In this document: positions 23,401 to 34,052 of the stretch, in pieces
How positions within the stretch are numbered: position 1 is the stretch's first letter
Layout: each line of letters starts with the position of its first letter
Source: Mesorhabditis belari
Lineage: Eukaryota; Nematoda; Chromadorea; Rhabditida; Rhabditidae
Assembly (NCBI GenBank): GCA_958450365.1
Contig: CAUEEP010000467.1
Location: 1 to 64,000 of the forward strand
DNA length: 64,000 bases
Reading direction: 5' to 3'
Program-made: the position numbers and the translations under genes
The notes under the pieces: generated by a model
Seen by the model: only the letters and a program-made list of their open reading frames with translations
The model's database searches: none
Told to the model about the DNA's origin: nothing

Positions 23401-26400
23401 ATTCGTCGAATGTTGTTGAGTGAAGTTGAGGCTTTCTTGGGAACACCGACAAAATCCGTCTCCAACTCGATCATTCAAATGCACAGTCGACGTGTGAATC
23501 GAACGGCCCAATGTGAAGAGAATCCGGATGAGTGAGTGAAAAGAAAAAGCTTTCATGCTAAAGCAAAAAGCAAAAAGCTACTGCAGTAGCAAACAAAAAT
23601 GATAATAAAGTCGAGCTTCGATCCAACGAACTGCAAGGGATCGGCCGAAGAATTCGTTATATCAAAATTCGTTGTATAGAAACAAATAACGATCGGTTTT
23701 TTCGCTTCGCTATATCGATTTCACTGTTTTGAAAACAAGTTAGCAACAAAAAGTTGAAAAAACAACTCCGTGACGCTTCTTGAATTTATCCAGTCAACCG
23801 CCACTCGCTTGAAAATCGCTAATTCCTTCCAAGCTTGCCAACTCCATCAACACCAACTCCAAGCTTGCCAACTCCATTGCTTTCTCTCGAAGCAGATTGC
23901 GAAGAAGCAGATTAGTACAGGCTAACTTCGATACAACGAGCTGCAAGGGATCAGCTTTCGAGAACGAATTTCGATCGAATTCGTTGTACAGAAATAAATA
24001 ATCATTGCTTTTGAACCAATTCGCTATTTGAAAACAAGTTAGAACTAAAGAACATTAAAGAAATTAGTTCGGGCCTTGTTTCTGGTTTTTTGGGTCAAAT
24101 TCCTAAAAGTTCCCTTAACACTTCGGCTTTTCACTTTTCGACATCATCGTAGTTGATCTCTGCAGCTTCCACTTTTAGAATGCGAAAAACAACTCCGTGA
24201 CGCTTCTTGAATTTATCCAGTCAACCGCCATTCGCTTGAAAATCGCTAATTCCTTCCAAGCTTGCCAACTCCATCAACACCAACTCGATCCATGCCAACT
24301 CCATTGCTTCCTCTCGAAGCAGATTGCCGTCAAAACATTTGTTTTGGCATCGCATTTGCTTCAGCCAAATAAGCACAGACTCTTCGATTGATTCGTATTT
24401 ACTCGTCTTTAGTGGTGCTCTTTTTGCAGCTCCTCCTTCATCGATCACTTCCATAATGTCCGGCTTCTTCCTAAGAATTGTTGAAATTGTTCTTTGCGGC
24501 AATTCGAAGTTTTTCGCCAATTCAGTCGTTCCTTTCGAAGTTGTTTGATCGAGTATTCGCTTCTCCAAAGCCAAATCGATGGATCGACCGTTGACTTTTC
24601 TCATTTCAAGCTTGCCAACTCCATCTCTTTCTCTGGAAGCAGATTGCAGTCACATTCGTTTTGACTTCGCATTTGCTTCAGCCAGACTCTTCAATTAGTT
24701 CGTATTTGCTCGTCTTCAATCGTGCCCTTTTGCTTCTCCTTTATCAATTGCTTTCATAATGGCCTTCCTAGGAATTGTTGAAATTGTTGATCGAGGCAAT
24801 TCGAAGGTCAATTCAGGCATTCGTTTAAAAGTTGATTGATCGTCGCTTCTCCAAAGCCAAATCGATTGATCGACGCGTTGACTTTCCTCACCTGAAATAT
24901 AAGAATATACTCAAAAATTAAAGAATAAAAAAGAAAACTTTACATTAAGCACACTTAAGATAAAAAAATGTTACAAGAAGTAAGAAAACTAATCGTAAAG
25001 CATTTCAAATTCAGTAAAAAATTAGATATCCAGGGGAGTGGGACAAATGCGACCTTTTTTTGCGCACCCGGACATTTGCGCACCTTTTTTTCCGCACCTT
25101 GCCCATTAGCGCACCTATTTTCGCGTTTTAAAAAAGCTCTAAAAGCTAATATTAACCAATTTCTATTCCAAAAGTTGTTTTTCTAGGTAATTTTAGGGCG
25201 TAGAATCGAAATTTTGACATATCAGAGCTTGTGGAAACAAACGGACGGAGTTATACAAAGAGAAAAATCGACAATTTTCTGTAATTTGATGCAATTTCTG
25301 TAATCTAGCCATTTTGTCTTTCAAATTGGTTCCACAAGCTCTGATATGTCAAAATTTCGATTCTACGCCCTAAAATTACCTAGAAAAACAACTTTTGGAA
25401 TAGAAATTGGTTAATATTAGCTTTTTTAGCTTTTTAGCTTTTTAGAGCTTTTTTAAAACGCGAAAAAAGGTGCGCTAATGGGCAAGGTGCGGAAAAAAAG
25501 GTGCACAAATGTCCGGGTGCGCAAAAAAAAGGTCGCATTTGTCCCACTCCCATATCCAGTCAAAAAGCAGTAATCCATTTTGCTTTGCCATATTTTAGCA
25601 AATATGGAGATGAAATATACGGTAACTTATTCAACAAAGTGTTCGTTATATCGAAGTTTACCTTATCGAAGTTCGACTTTATTCAGAAAACTTTAGCAAA
25701 GAATATTTTTAACAAAAGACATTCAGGTGTCGACCATTGTACTTCGTCTCCGAAGTGGATATGTTGAAAGCGATGAGATACGCTCTCTACAGAGAAACCG
25801 GTAATAGTATCGGTCCCATAATTTGAGTCTTATCCGATAGTTTATTTATAGTTGGTTATCTACTATATAAAAGAGCAGCGCCTGTCTGTGCGTCTGTACG
25901 AGCTTTTTCCCGGCCGTCTTTGGGCCAAAAACCGGAAAGTCTGAAAGTTTCTAAAGTCTTAAAATATGATATAATTGTGTCATTTAAATAAAAAATTAAA
26001 AAGTCAAGGTTGAGCGGCATTATGGGGCGTCGAACCCGGAGCTGCCGGTGGTCTGCGCGGGATCCGCGAGGGTCTGCAGGCGGTCTGCAGGGGGTCTGCG
26101 AAGGGTCTGCGGGGGATCTGCGGGGGTCTACGGGCGGTCTGCAGGGGGTCTGCGAAGGGTCTGCGGGGGGTCTGCGGGTGGTCCGTGGGGGATCTGCGGG
26201 GGTCTGCGGTGGTCCGTGGGGGTCTGCGGGGGTCTGCGGTGGTCCGTGGGGGTCTGCGGGGGTCTGCGGTGGTCCGTGGGGGGTCTGCGGGGGGTCTGCG
26301 GTGGTCCGTGGGGGGTCTGCGGGGGGGTCTGCGGTGGTCCGTGGGGGTCTGCGGGGGTCTGCGGTGGTCCGTGGGGGTCTGCAGTGGTCCGTGGGGGTCT

Positions 26401-29400
26401 GCGGTGGTCCGTGGGGGTCTGCGGTGGTCCGTGGAGGTCTGCGGTGGTCCGTGGGGGTCTGCGGGTGATCTGCGGGGATCTGCGGGTGATCTGCGGGGAT
26501 CTGCGGGCGGTCTGCGAGGGGCCGTAGACAAGCGCGCTCCCGACTGCGCCACGCCGCCTCGGACACCCGACTAGAAAAACCCGCTATTTAGCGAGTTCTT
26601 CGGCTGGTAACCTGTAAATTCTCATATTTAGCCAGAAACGGTACCCCACTTCATGGAAACAATCTGACGGCTTTGTACCAATTCTTGAACGCGCTTTCCG
26701 ATCATTTCCCAACTACAACAAGCCCCGATGGAGGACATAATGAGGTAATCGAATGAAGTTCGGTTGAATATTTTAGAAATTTTATAAATATATAGCAATA
26801 TATAGCATTCAGTCAATTTAGAGTACCCTTGACCGATCCACGAGAGCCGTTCGCGTCTTCATGCGATTGAGGGAATTTTTGGAGAAACGAGGGCTCGATA
26901 AGTCGATTCCCGTGGAGGATTGGCAGAAAGAGTTTCTCGATGCTGAGGTGGGGTGGAAAGGATTTTTTCTTTCTTTTTTCTAAGAATAACAACAAGAACA
27001 ATATGTTTCTAACAACTACAACAATAGCATTGTTTTCAGAGTGACTCCGGCAGTCCTTTCCCAACGACAGCCGAATGGGATCACTGCAAGGGCTCCACTC
27101 CACAATATAGAGGCTACACGTGTGGACTCTGGACGACTTTCCATACGATTTCTGTAACGGCTTATAGACAAGGGGCAAATAGTGAGTGAAGAACGAGTTT
27201 TATCAAATACAGAGCGCTAAGTTGGTAAAGTTAGGATTACGGTAGCTTTCTGGCGTGTACAAATTTTCGAAAATACTGAAAACGCCTGCAATTAACGCCT
27301 GCAATAACTCAATAACCAAATGTTTTGGAAAAAGTGGTTTTTAAAAATGGTGGCTGAATCAAATGAGATCTAGATATAAGTTTTCACAAAAAAATGGCTT
27401 TTAAGAGATTTTGAAAAGCCAAGCCGATTTGTTGGCCAAGCCGATTTGTTGGCCAAGCCGATTTGTTGGCCAAGCCGATTTGTTGGCCAAGCCGATTTGT
27501 TGGCCAAGCCGATTTGTTGGCCAAGCCGATTTGTTGGCCAAGCCGATTTGTAGCCAATGATCTTTCTAATCATCTTTCCAAAAATCTAAATCTTTTCAAT
27601 GACCTTTCCAAAACCGTGCTTCATTTGATGCATTCAACATTTGTAAAATCAATTTTAAATGAAAGAGCTTTTGAAGTCCAATTTGTTGACAACTTATACA
27701 CGATTTTCCAACAGACAACTGAACCAATTTCGATTTTCCAACAGACAACTGTTGTCGATTCTCAGTTAAAACACTTTATCCAATTTCCAGCATCAATTTG
27801 TATCATTTTCTCTAAACGATCAAAAAATTGACAGGCGCCGATTTCCATCCGCTTCCAATTCTTCACGCGATTCGCGACTGGGTCGGGAATTTCTTCGGAT
27901 GTCTCCATTGTCGAGAACATTTCCTTCGAATGGCGACGAAATCTTTCAAAATTGAGGACAATGTAAGAAAAATTATAAATATAAATGCGGCTTTTGTATA
28001 TCGAAATTTCCAGGTGAAAACCCGTGAGGATGTTTTCCTTTATTTGTGGGAAGCGCACAATCGAGTGAATAAACGTTTGATGGGAAGAGATACGGAAGAT
28101 CCAAAATTCCCAAAGTGAGCTTAAAGTCGTTGGCGAGATCGTGAAATTTGAATTCTGATTGGAAAATTGTTTTTTCAAGTTGTTTAGTGGACTTTTTTTA
28201 AGCCCATTAACCTTGGAAATGGATTTTCTTTGATTTTCGCAATGTAAACACACCATTTCTGGCACACTAGTTCTTTGCCGTTTCGTCAGAAGTAGTCTAG
28301 AGCCATTGTAAGTAGTCTAGAGCCATTGGAAGGAGTCTAGAGCCATTAGAAGTAGTCTAGAGCCATTAGAAGTAGTCTAGAGCCATTGGAAGGAGTCTAG
28401 AGCCATTGTAAGTAGTCTAGAGCCATTGGAAGGAGTCTAGAGCCATTAGAAGTAGTCTAGAGCCATTGGAAGTAGTCTAGAGCCATTAGAAGTAGTCTAG
28501 AGCCATTGGAAGGAGTCTAGAGCCATTGGAATTGTCAAAAAAGAAAAACTGCGTCTGCTAGAGAGGCTGAGTTTACGCTTTTGAGCTCAAATAAGTCCCG
28601 GCTCAAATACAAGATAAGTCCCAGCCAAAAGAACCCAAGAAATACTGAACTTTGGTCTACAGTAATTCAAAGATTCTACAATAACTTTGGTTATTTAAAA
28701 AGATACAATTATTTAAAAACAATTCTCTAAAGATATTCAACAATTAGCAAAAAGGTTCGAGTGGATGGGAAACGAACCCGTCACATAATTGGGGCGGTCG
28801 TTTTGTAGACAGGACTCTAACCGCCTCGACCACTCCCTTCCAAAGACCACGGAGTTAAAAAGAGGATTCTTTAGTGGTTTTCTAACTTTTTAGTACCCGA
28901 TGAAATTCTTTCATTATTTAGGGACATACCACTAGAATTTCTATTTAACGTAAAAAAAGCGCACTCCGAAATTCCAAACTCTGAGAAAAGTTTGTGTGAC
29001 AGACGGACAGACAAAGGGGGGGACAAACGGACAGACAAACAGACAGACAAACGGGGGGACAAACGGACAGACAAACAGACAGACAAACGGACAGACAAAC
29101 GGGGGGACAAACGGACAGACAAACGGACAGACAAAGGGGCAGACAAACGGGCAGACAAACAGACAGACAAACGGACAGACAAACGGGGGGACAAACGGAC
29201 AGACAAACAGACAGACAAACGGACAGACAAAGGGGCAGACAAACGGGCAGACAAACAGACAGACAAACGGACAGACAAACGGACAGACAAGGGGGCAGAC
29301 AAACGGGCAGACAAACAGACAGACAAACAGACAGACAAACGGACGGACAAACGGACAGACAAACGGACAGACAAACAGACAGACAAACGGACAGACAAAC

Positions 29401-30145
29401 GGACAGACAAACGGACAGACAAACGGACAGACAAACAGACAGACAAACGGACAGACAAACGGACAGACAAACGGACAGACAAACGGACAGACAAACAGAC
29501 AGACAAACGGACAGACAAACGGACAGACAAACGGACAGACAAACGGACAGACAAGGGGGCAGACAAACGGGCAGACAAACAGACAGACAAACAGACAGAC
29601 AAACGGACAGACAAACGGACGGACAAACGGACAGACAAACGGACAGACAAGGGGGCAGACAAACGGGCAGACAAACAGACAGACAAACAGACAGACAAAC
29701 GGACAGACAAACGGACGGACAAACGGACAGACAAACGGACAGACAAACAGACAGACAAACGGACAGACAAACGGACAGACAAACGGACAGACAAACGGAC
29801 AGACAAGGGGGCAGACAAACGGGCAGACAAACAGACAGACAAACGGACAGACAAGGGGGCAGACAAACGGGCAGACAAACAGACAGACAAACGGGGGGAC
29901 AAACGGACAGACAAACAGACAGACAAACGGACAGACAAACGGACACTTGCCTTCTATATTGTTTTATATAGATTGAAAAAGATTTCCCCATTTTCAGATA
30001 CCTCTTCCCGGCGAATTTCCTCTGTCAGAATTGTTCGGGCAATGAAACTTCTCGAGAGAATTTGAAAGATTTCCTCCTCTCATATTACTCGGAAATCAAG
30101 CCATACAAGGGGAAAAATCTCTTGGAAAACTTGACAAGAAACTAA
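17419..30145 (+). CDS. qsox: quiescin sulfhydryl oxidase (QSOX), 16 exons
   Basis: Exons: 17419-17607, 19539-19569, 19826-19968, 21731-21820, 21895-21959, 22715-22814, 22953-23093, 23218-23313, 23362-23531, 25727-25800, 26632-26744, 26822-26947, 27040-27181, 27835-27962, 28014-28114, 29998-30145. Phases agree throughout; product about 618 aa. A signal peptide (about 16 residues) is followed by a thioredoxin domain with WCGHC (C69/C72), a second thioredoxin-like region, a helical spacer, then the Erv/ALR FAD domain with CGLWTTFH, FFGCLHC (C516/C519) and WEAHNRVN, and a C-terminal CQNC (C579/C582). Known role of the family: FAD- and O2-dependent disulfide formation in secreted proteins. No C-terminal membrane anchor is seen, so a secreted or lumenal form. 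The ATG directly follows an AAATTTCAG acceptor, suggesting trans-splicing. Exons 8 and 9 are the least certain. Confidence 0.96.
18005..18145 (+). pseudogene. two tandem tRNA-like B-box units
   Basis: In QSOX intron 1, AAGGTCGCGGGATCGAGTCC occurs twice about 55 bp apart, each preceded by a CCGGTAAG motif. GGGATCGAGTCCC forms a T-arm-like stem in the first copy. No complete tRNA fold. Confidence 0.5.
18885..19450. repeat. 10-bp minisatellite (TTAAGAAGCT)
   Basis: About 55 copies of TTAAGAAGCT with TTCAGAAGCT, TTCAGAGGCT and TTCGGAAGCG variants in QSOX intron 1. Period equals one DNA helical turn. It ends about 90 bp before exon 2. Confidence 0.95.
19941..20460 (+). repeat. tandem copies of the QSOX exon 3 end and its donor
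   Basis: The exon end CCCATTCATCAAG and donor GTAAACAA are repeated downstream in intron 3. Donor positions are 19969 (used), 20082, 20207, 20331 and 20444, so the unit is 113-125 bp. Confidence 0.9.
20574..20640. repeat. 10-bp TAGCAGAATC repeat
   Basis: Six or seven copies in QSOX intron 3. Confidence 0.9.
21066..21255. repeat. AGCAAGCAAGCAGTTAGCA array
   Basis: Nested tetranucleotide (AAGC) and higher-order units with AGCAGTTAGCAAGCAAGC in QSOX intron 3. Confidence 0.9.
21992..22643 (-). mobile_element. mariner relic in QSOX intron 5
   Basis: Starts TTGGGTTGGTGAATTGAAAA and ends with the degenerate inverse near 22643. It holds the subterminal inverted segments (AAAGAAACCCATTTTGGTG) typical of this family and, on the plus strand, traces of the transposase C-terminus (ESANCL/WAEVVNNNGNYLE-like). 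No intact frame. Confidence 0.8.
24221..24604 (-). pseudogene. pogo/CENP-B-like transposase, N-terminal part
   Basis: About 127 codons. Residues 1-50 contain a psq-like helix-turn-helix (KGTTELAKNFELPQRTIST), and residues about 65-100 the start of a CENP-B-type second domain (SIEESVLIWLKQMRCQN). The DDE catalytic domain is absent, so it cannot be an active transposase. A second, more decayed reading lies at 24605-24900. Confidence 0.75.
25034..25551. mobile_element. foldback element with 8-bp target duplication
   Basis: Ends GGGAGTGGGACAAATGCGA and its inverse; arms about 200 bp containing GCGCACCCGGACATTTGCG and CGCACCTTGCCCATTAGCG. Flanked by ATATCCAG at 25026-25033 and 25552-25559, an 8-bp duplication as for hAT elements. 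Non-coding. Confidence 0.85.
25859..26607 (+). mobile_element. probable non-autonomous Helitron in QSOX intron 10
   Basis: Begins TCTACTATATAAAAGAGC behind an A and ends with a small hairpin (CGCTATTTAGCG) about 10 nt before CTGG followed by T. This matches the 5'-TC, 3'-hairpin, CTRR and A/T insertion rules for Helitrons. The interior is mostly a GC-rich tandem array. No Rep/helicase coding. Confidence 0.5.
26045..26515. repeat. G-rich 20-bp-type array
   Basis: Units of GGTCTGCGGTGGTCCGTGGG with longer G runs. One strand has many GGG/GGGGG runs 3-7 nt apart, compatible with G-quadruplexes. The long frames on both strands are artefacts. Confidence 0.93.
27417..27552. repeat. 17-bp minisatellite
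   Basis: Eight near-perfect copies of GCCGATTTGTTGGCCAA in QSOX intron 13. Confidence 0.93.
28280..28530. repeat. 20-bp minisatellite
   Basis: About 13 copies of AGTAGTCTAGAGCCATTGGA with A/G and A/T variants in QSOX intron 15. Confidence 0.93.
28755..28852 (-). pseudogene. tRNA-like relic in QSOX intron 15
   Basis: Minus strand: GAGTGGTCGAGGCGGTTAG (A-box-like), then GACGGGTTCGTTTCCC (B box with possible T stem). GAGTGG and CCACTC can pair at the outer ends, but the D and anticodon arms do not fold normally. Confidence 0.5.
28999..29945. repeat. ACAGACAAACGG 12-bp array, about 950 bp
   Basis: Roughly 80 units of ACAGACAAACGG with ACAGACAAACAG, GGGGGACAAACGG and GGGGCAGACAAACGG variants arranged in higher-order blocks. 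It ends about 50 bp before QSOX exon 16. Open frames over 320 codons on both strands are artefacts of the unit length. Confidence 0.95.
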
Positions 30146-30305
30146 ATTTTCTTATTATTTCGAAAATTTTATTATAATTTACTTTTGAAAATCATCCCAA
30201 ACGTGTACAGGTTTACAAAAAAAAAAAAAAAAAATGAAAACAATAGTATTCATGCAAATTTTACGGTGCAAAAGGGAAATTTCGTTTTTTTTTATTGAAA
30301 TTTAC

Positions 30306-31159
30306 GGGAGTGGGACAAATGCGAGCTTTTTTTTTGCGCACCCGGACATTTGCGCACCTTTTTTTCCGCACCTTGCCCATTAGCGCACCTTTTTTCGCGT
30401 TTTAAAAAAGCTCTAAAAAGCTAATATTAACCAATTTCTATTCCAAAAGTTGTTTTTCTAGGTAATTTTAGGGCGTAGAATCGAAATTTTGCCATATCAG
30501 AGCTTGTGGAAGCGAAAGGACGGAGTTATACAAAGAGAAAAATCGACAATTTTGATTTGATCGTAATTTGAGTAATTTGATCTAGCCGTTTTGTCTTTCA
30601 AATTGGTTCCACACGCTCAGGTCAGGCCCGGAGCCATGCCAGGTCTTAGAACTATCCAATATCCAATTTTTTTGACTGAATTGATCAATGTGCGTTCCAG
30701 ATCGACCAAAAAATTGATTTAAAGGCTATTGCTATAACTAGATTTCTCTAAATCTCGTTAAACTCTTTCCAAAGGGATATACCGATTTTTCCCTAAGAAC
30801 CAATAGCTTTCAAACGATTTTTTGGCCAAGCTGGAACGCATATCAGAGCTTGTGGAAACAAACGGACGGAGTTATACAAAGAGAAAGATCGCCAATTTTC
30901 TGTAATTTGATCTAGCCGTTTTGTCTTTCAAATTGGTTCCACACGCTCTGATATGCCAAAATTTCGATTCTACGCCCTAAAATTACCTAGAAAAAGAACT
31001 TTTGGAATAGAAATTGGTTAATATTAGCTTTTTAGAGCTTTTTAGCTTTTTAGAGCTTTTTTAAAACGCGAAAAAAGGTGCGCTAATGGGCAAGGTGCGG
31101 AAAAAAAGGTGCGCAAATGTCCGGGTGCGCAAAAAAAAGCTCGCATTTGTCCCACTCCC
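30306..31159. mobile_element. second copy of the GGGAGTGGGAC foldback element
   Basis: Same ends and arms as 25034-25551. Flanked by AAATTTAC and GAATTTAC, a 7/8 target duplication. Enlarged by an insertion between about 30615 and 30842. Confidence 0.85.
30692..30841. mobile_element. nested foldback, TGCGTTCCAG ends
   Basis: TGCGTTCCAGATCGACC at the left and GGCCAAGCTGGAACGCA at the right are inverted, with further internal pairing (GGCTATTGCTATAAC against CCAATAGCTTTC). Inserted in the second copy of the hAT-like foldback. Confidence 0.65.
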
Positions 31160-31288
31160 GAATTTACTCTTTAACAACCTTTCAAAATGTTTAATTGCTT
31201 TTCTTTCTTTTCTTTCTTTTCTTTTCTTTCTTTTCTTTCTTTTCTTTAAATATTTCTTTCTTGCCTAAGCATTTTTTGAAATTTTTGT

Positions 31289-31431
31289 ATTACCAACAAA
31301 ACTTTCACAACAAAAAGAAATGGTGCTTTTCACCGGTGGCCAACATTTTTGTGTCTATTTTTCATTTTTCAACATTTTCTTGATGACAATTTCTATGAAA
31401 ATTCTTAGGTTTATCAATAAATCTTAATATA
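31289..31431. repeat. 143-bp direct repeat, left copy
   Basis: ATTACCAACAAAACTTTCAC through AATCTTAATATA is repeated essentially unchanged at 32091-32233, on the far side of a LINE fragment. Best read as a long target-site duplication. Confidence 0.85.
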
Positions 31432-32090
31432 ATAATACTTTATTCAAACGATAAAGTGAAAGAAATCATAGAGAAATGCACAGTGATACTTAATCATACA
31501 ATACATACTGAAATCAATAAGCCAATTACTTACGGCAAAGAGCCACTAGATCTAAAGCATCGATACGTTTCTTGAATATGAAAAGCGACTGAATTTCTCG
31601 TATGTCGTTTGGGAGCAAGTTCCATAATCTAGCGGCTCTAACGGGAAATGAATTTGATAAAGAGGCATTGGAAGCAAAGGGAATTTGCAAAAGGAATGAG
31701 CCACTTCTGGGCCCTGACCGCGGTTTAAATTTGAAAAAGTCTATAAACAAAGGGCTAATCTGTTTACAACGGAGGATTTTGAAAGTTTCGACTAAATCAA
31801 TGACAAAGCGACGATGCTGTAAAGTTTTTAGTTCAAAAAAAGCAAGTCTCTCCTCATAAGTAAAGCTAGAATATTTAGAATAGTCAATTTTCCATAAAGC
31901 GACTTTTGTGAACCTCCTCTGAATTTTCTCCAAGCGTTCAATAAAGACTTGTGCGCGGGGAGACCAAACAATAGAAGCATATTCTAAGATGGGCCGGATA
32001 TAAGTCGTCAAGCATTTGCGGTAAGAGTGTAGGTTAGGATGAACAATTGATTTGAGAATACGGCTAGAAACAAAAGAAGCTTTGATATGG
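31432..32090 (-). mobile_element. 5'-truncated non-LTR retrotransposon (CR1/Jockey type)
   Basis: A minus-strand frame of about 190 codons (32110-31526) reads as the C-terminal thumb region of a LINE reverse transcriptase: YIRPILEYASIVWSP, IERLEKIQRRFTK and RLAFFELKTLQHRR are characteristic. The catalytic YADD part is missing, so it is 5' truncated. An AATAAAG stretch closes the 3' end. Flanked by 143-bp direct repeats. Confidence 0.88.
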
Positions 32091-32233
32091 ATTACCAACA
32101 AAACTTTCACAACAAAAAGAAATGGTGCTTTTCACCGGTGGCCAACATTTTTGTGTCTATTTTTCATTTTTCAACATTTTCTTGATGACAATTTCTATGA
32201 AAATTCTTAGGTTTATCAATAAATCTTAATATA
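32091..32233. repeat. 143-bp direct repeat, right copy
   Basis: Second copy of 31289-31431; together they bracket the LINE fragment. Confidence 0.85.
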
Positions 32234-32764
32234 GATAAAAATATTGAGAAAAATAATGAGAAAAAACATGAGAAAGATGGCTTAAATGCTACAATTTCTA
32301 GCGATTTCACAAGAAGCTTCTCAATACAAGAAAATTGACACAAATTCTAGAGGTAAATACACAAGAAAATTGACAATCAACTAGATAATTGAAGTTCGAT
32401 TTTAGAGAAAACATTGCCATTGCCTTGGCAGCCAAAATTGCCAGCTTTTCTAAAAAATCGAAAAACGATAGTTTCTCTGGTTTGGTTTCCTTTTGAAAGT
32501 TGAAAAGCTCGAAGGCGTATTGCCTATAGTTTACGGTAAAATTTCCGTTGTTAGATTTGACTTAGATGTGGCCTAGCTTTGGCTTAGACGTGGCTTAGAT
32601 TTGACTTAGATGTGGCTTAGATGTGACTTAGATTTGTCATAGATTTGACTTAGATTTGACTCATCGAAAAACTGTCGTAATCTGGTTTGCTTTTGAAAAT
32701 TGAAACAATCGACTGGCGTATTGCAATTACTTATTGGCCACTCCAATAGAAGCTGCACTGAAAT

Positions 32765-33095
32765 GATACTGAATTGAACTGAAGCTCTATCGCTGCATCG
32801 AGCTGAAGCTCCATCGCTGCATTGAGCTGAAGCTCCATCGCTGCATTGAGCTGAAGCTCCATCGCTGAACTGAGCTGAAGCTCCATCGCTGCACTGAGCT
32901 GAAGCTCCATCTCTGCACTGAACTGATACTGAACTGAGCTGAAGCTCCATCTCTGCACTGAGCTGAAGCTCCATCTCTGCACTGAGCTGAAGCTCCATCT
33001 CTGCACTGAGCTGAAGCTCCATCTCTGCACTGAGCTGAAGCTCCATCTCTGCACTGAGCTGAAGCTCCATCTCTGCACTGAACTGAAGCTCCATC
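32765..33095. repeat. 24-bp minisatellite
   Basis: Copies of TGAGCTGAAGCTCCATCTCTGCAC and variants (written here as TGAGCTGAAGCTCCATC plus TCTGCAC). Each unit contains the palindrome GAGCTGAAGCTC. No gene. Confidence 0.92.
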
Positions 33096-33469
33096 GAATC
33101 ACTTGAGCGGCAAAAAGTTACACCAAATTGGTTTTTAACTAAAATTTCTAGAACTTTGGCAGAATTTGCATAGGCAAATCTCTAGAAATAAACGAAATTT
33201 GATTTGTGGATGGTAAAATTGGATGTCGGGGCTTTATCAGTTTTTGTGCGGCTTCGTTTTGAGGCAATACGGTGATTATCGAGCTTTTTCACTCAGCCGA
33301 ACAATTGGATTTTATAGTTTAAAGGAACTATGCTTCCTTTAAACTATAAAACTATTCATAACATAACTATGATTTAAGTTTTCTATGGAAATCATTGGTT
33401 TACCGTATTTCTCTTTGCGTACAATCAGATACAGTAGCTGTCTTTTAAAAGAAAAGCAGATGCGTTGGC

Positions 33470-33900
33470 GCGCTTTCTTGTGCGCCAATAAGCGCCAATA
33501 AGGTCCCTTTTTTGTGCGCCAATAAGCCCCCTTTTTTGTGCGCCAATAAGCGCCAATAAGCCCCCTTCTTTGTGCGCCAATAAGCGCCAATAAGCCCCTT
33601 TTTTATGCACCAATAAGCGCCCTTTTTTGTGCGCCAATAAGCCCCCTTTTTTGTGCGCCAATAAGCCCCCTTTTTGTGCGCCTTAAGCGCCAATAAGCCT
33701 CCTTTTTGTGCGCCATTAAGCGCCAATAAGCTCCTTTTTTTGTGCGCCAATAAGCTCCTTTTTTTGTGCGCCAATAAGCGCCATTTTTTGTGCGCCAATA
33801 AGCGCCAATAAGCCCCCTTTTTGTGCGCCAATAAGCGCCAATAAGCCCCCTTTTTGTGAGCCAATAAGCGCCAATAAGCGCCAATAAGCCCCCTTTTTTG
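33470..33900. repeat. GCGCCAATAAGC array
   Basis: Variable-length units of TGTGCGCCAATAAGC with CCCCCTTTTTT spacers. Multiple minus-strand frames rich in GAYWR are artefacts. Confidence 0.92.
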
Positions 33901-34052
33901 CCAGACGCATTAGTTGATTTAAAAAATAAACTTTCTCTTTTTAAAAACAGTCAAAAGAAGCTTCAGTTCTGGTTTTTGATGAAAGCAATTTGAAGATTTT
34001 GTTTATAAATCGACTTTATAAACTCTTTCAAAAGCTTTTGTCATATTGAAGA

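Larger units (their letters stand above)
23604..25682 (-). mobile_element. pogo/Tigger-type element in QSOX intron 9
   Basis: The ends ATAAAGTCGAGCTTCGAT and ATCGAAGTTCGACTTTAT are inverted. Inside, a minus-strand frame (24604-24221) encodes a CENP-B/pogo DNA-binding region. Sequence at 23757-23900 is duplicated at 24187-24320, and a hAT-like foldback is inserted at 25034-25551. Confidence 0.8.

Noticed and set aside
25856..26574. Long Pro- and Gly-rich frames on both strands
   Set aside because: Artefacts of the G-rich array in QSOX intron 10; no start, splice or domain support.
27762..28265. 167-codon frame antisense to QSOX exons 14-15
   Set aside because: Shadow of real QSOX coding sequence on the other strand.
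28280..28530. Regular 20-bp repeats resembling a CRISPR array
   Set aside because: The units are contiguous without spacers and lie in a eukaryotic intron.
28871..30065. Open frames of 320-357 codons on both strands (TDKRTDKQ, CLSVCLSV and NGQTNGQT repeats)
   Set aside because: They come from a 12-bp array. All frames stay open because the unit is divisible by 3; the sequence is an intron between two well-supported QSOX exons.
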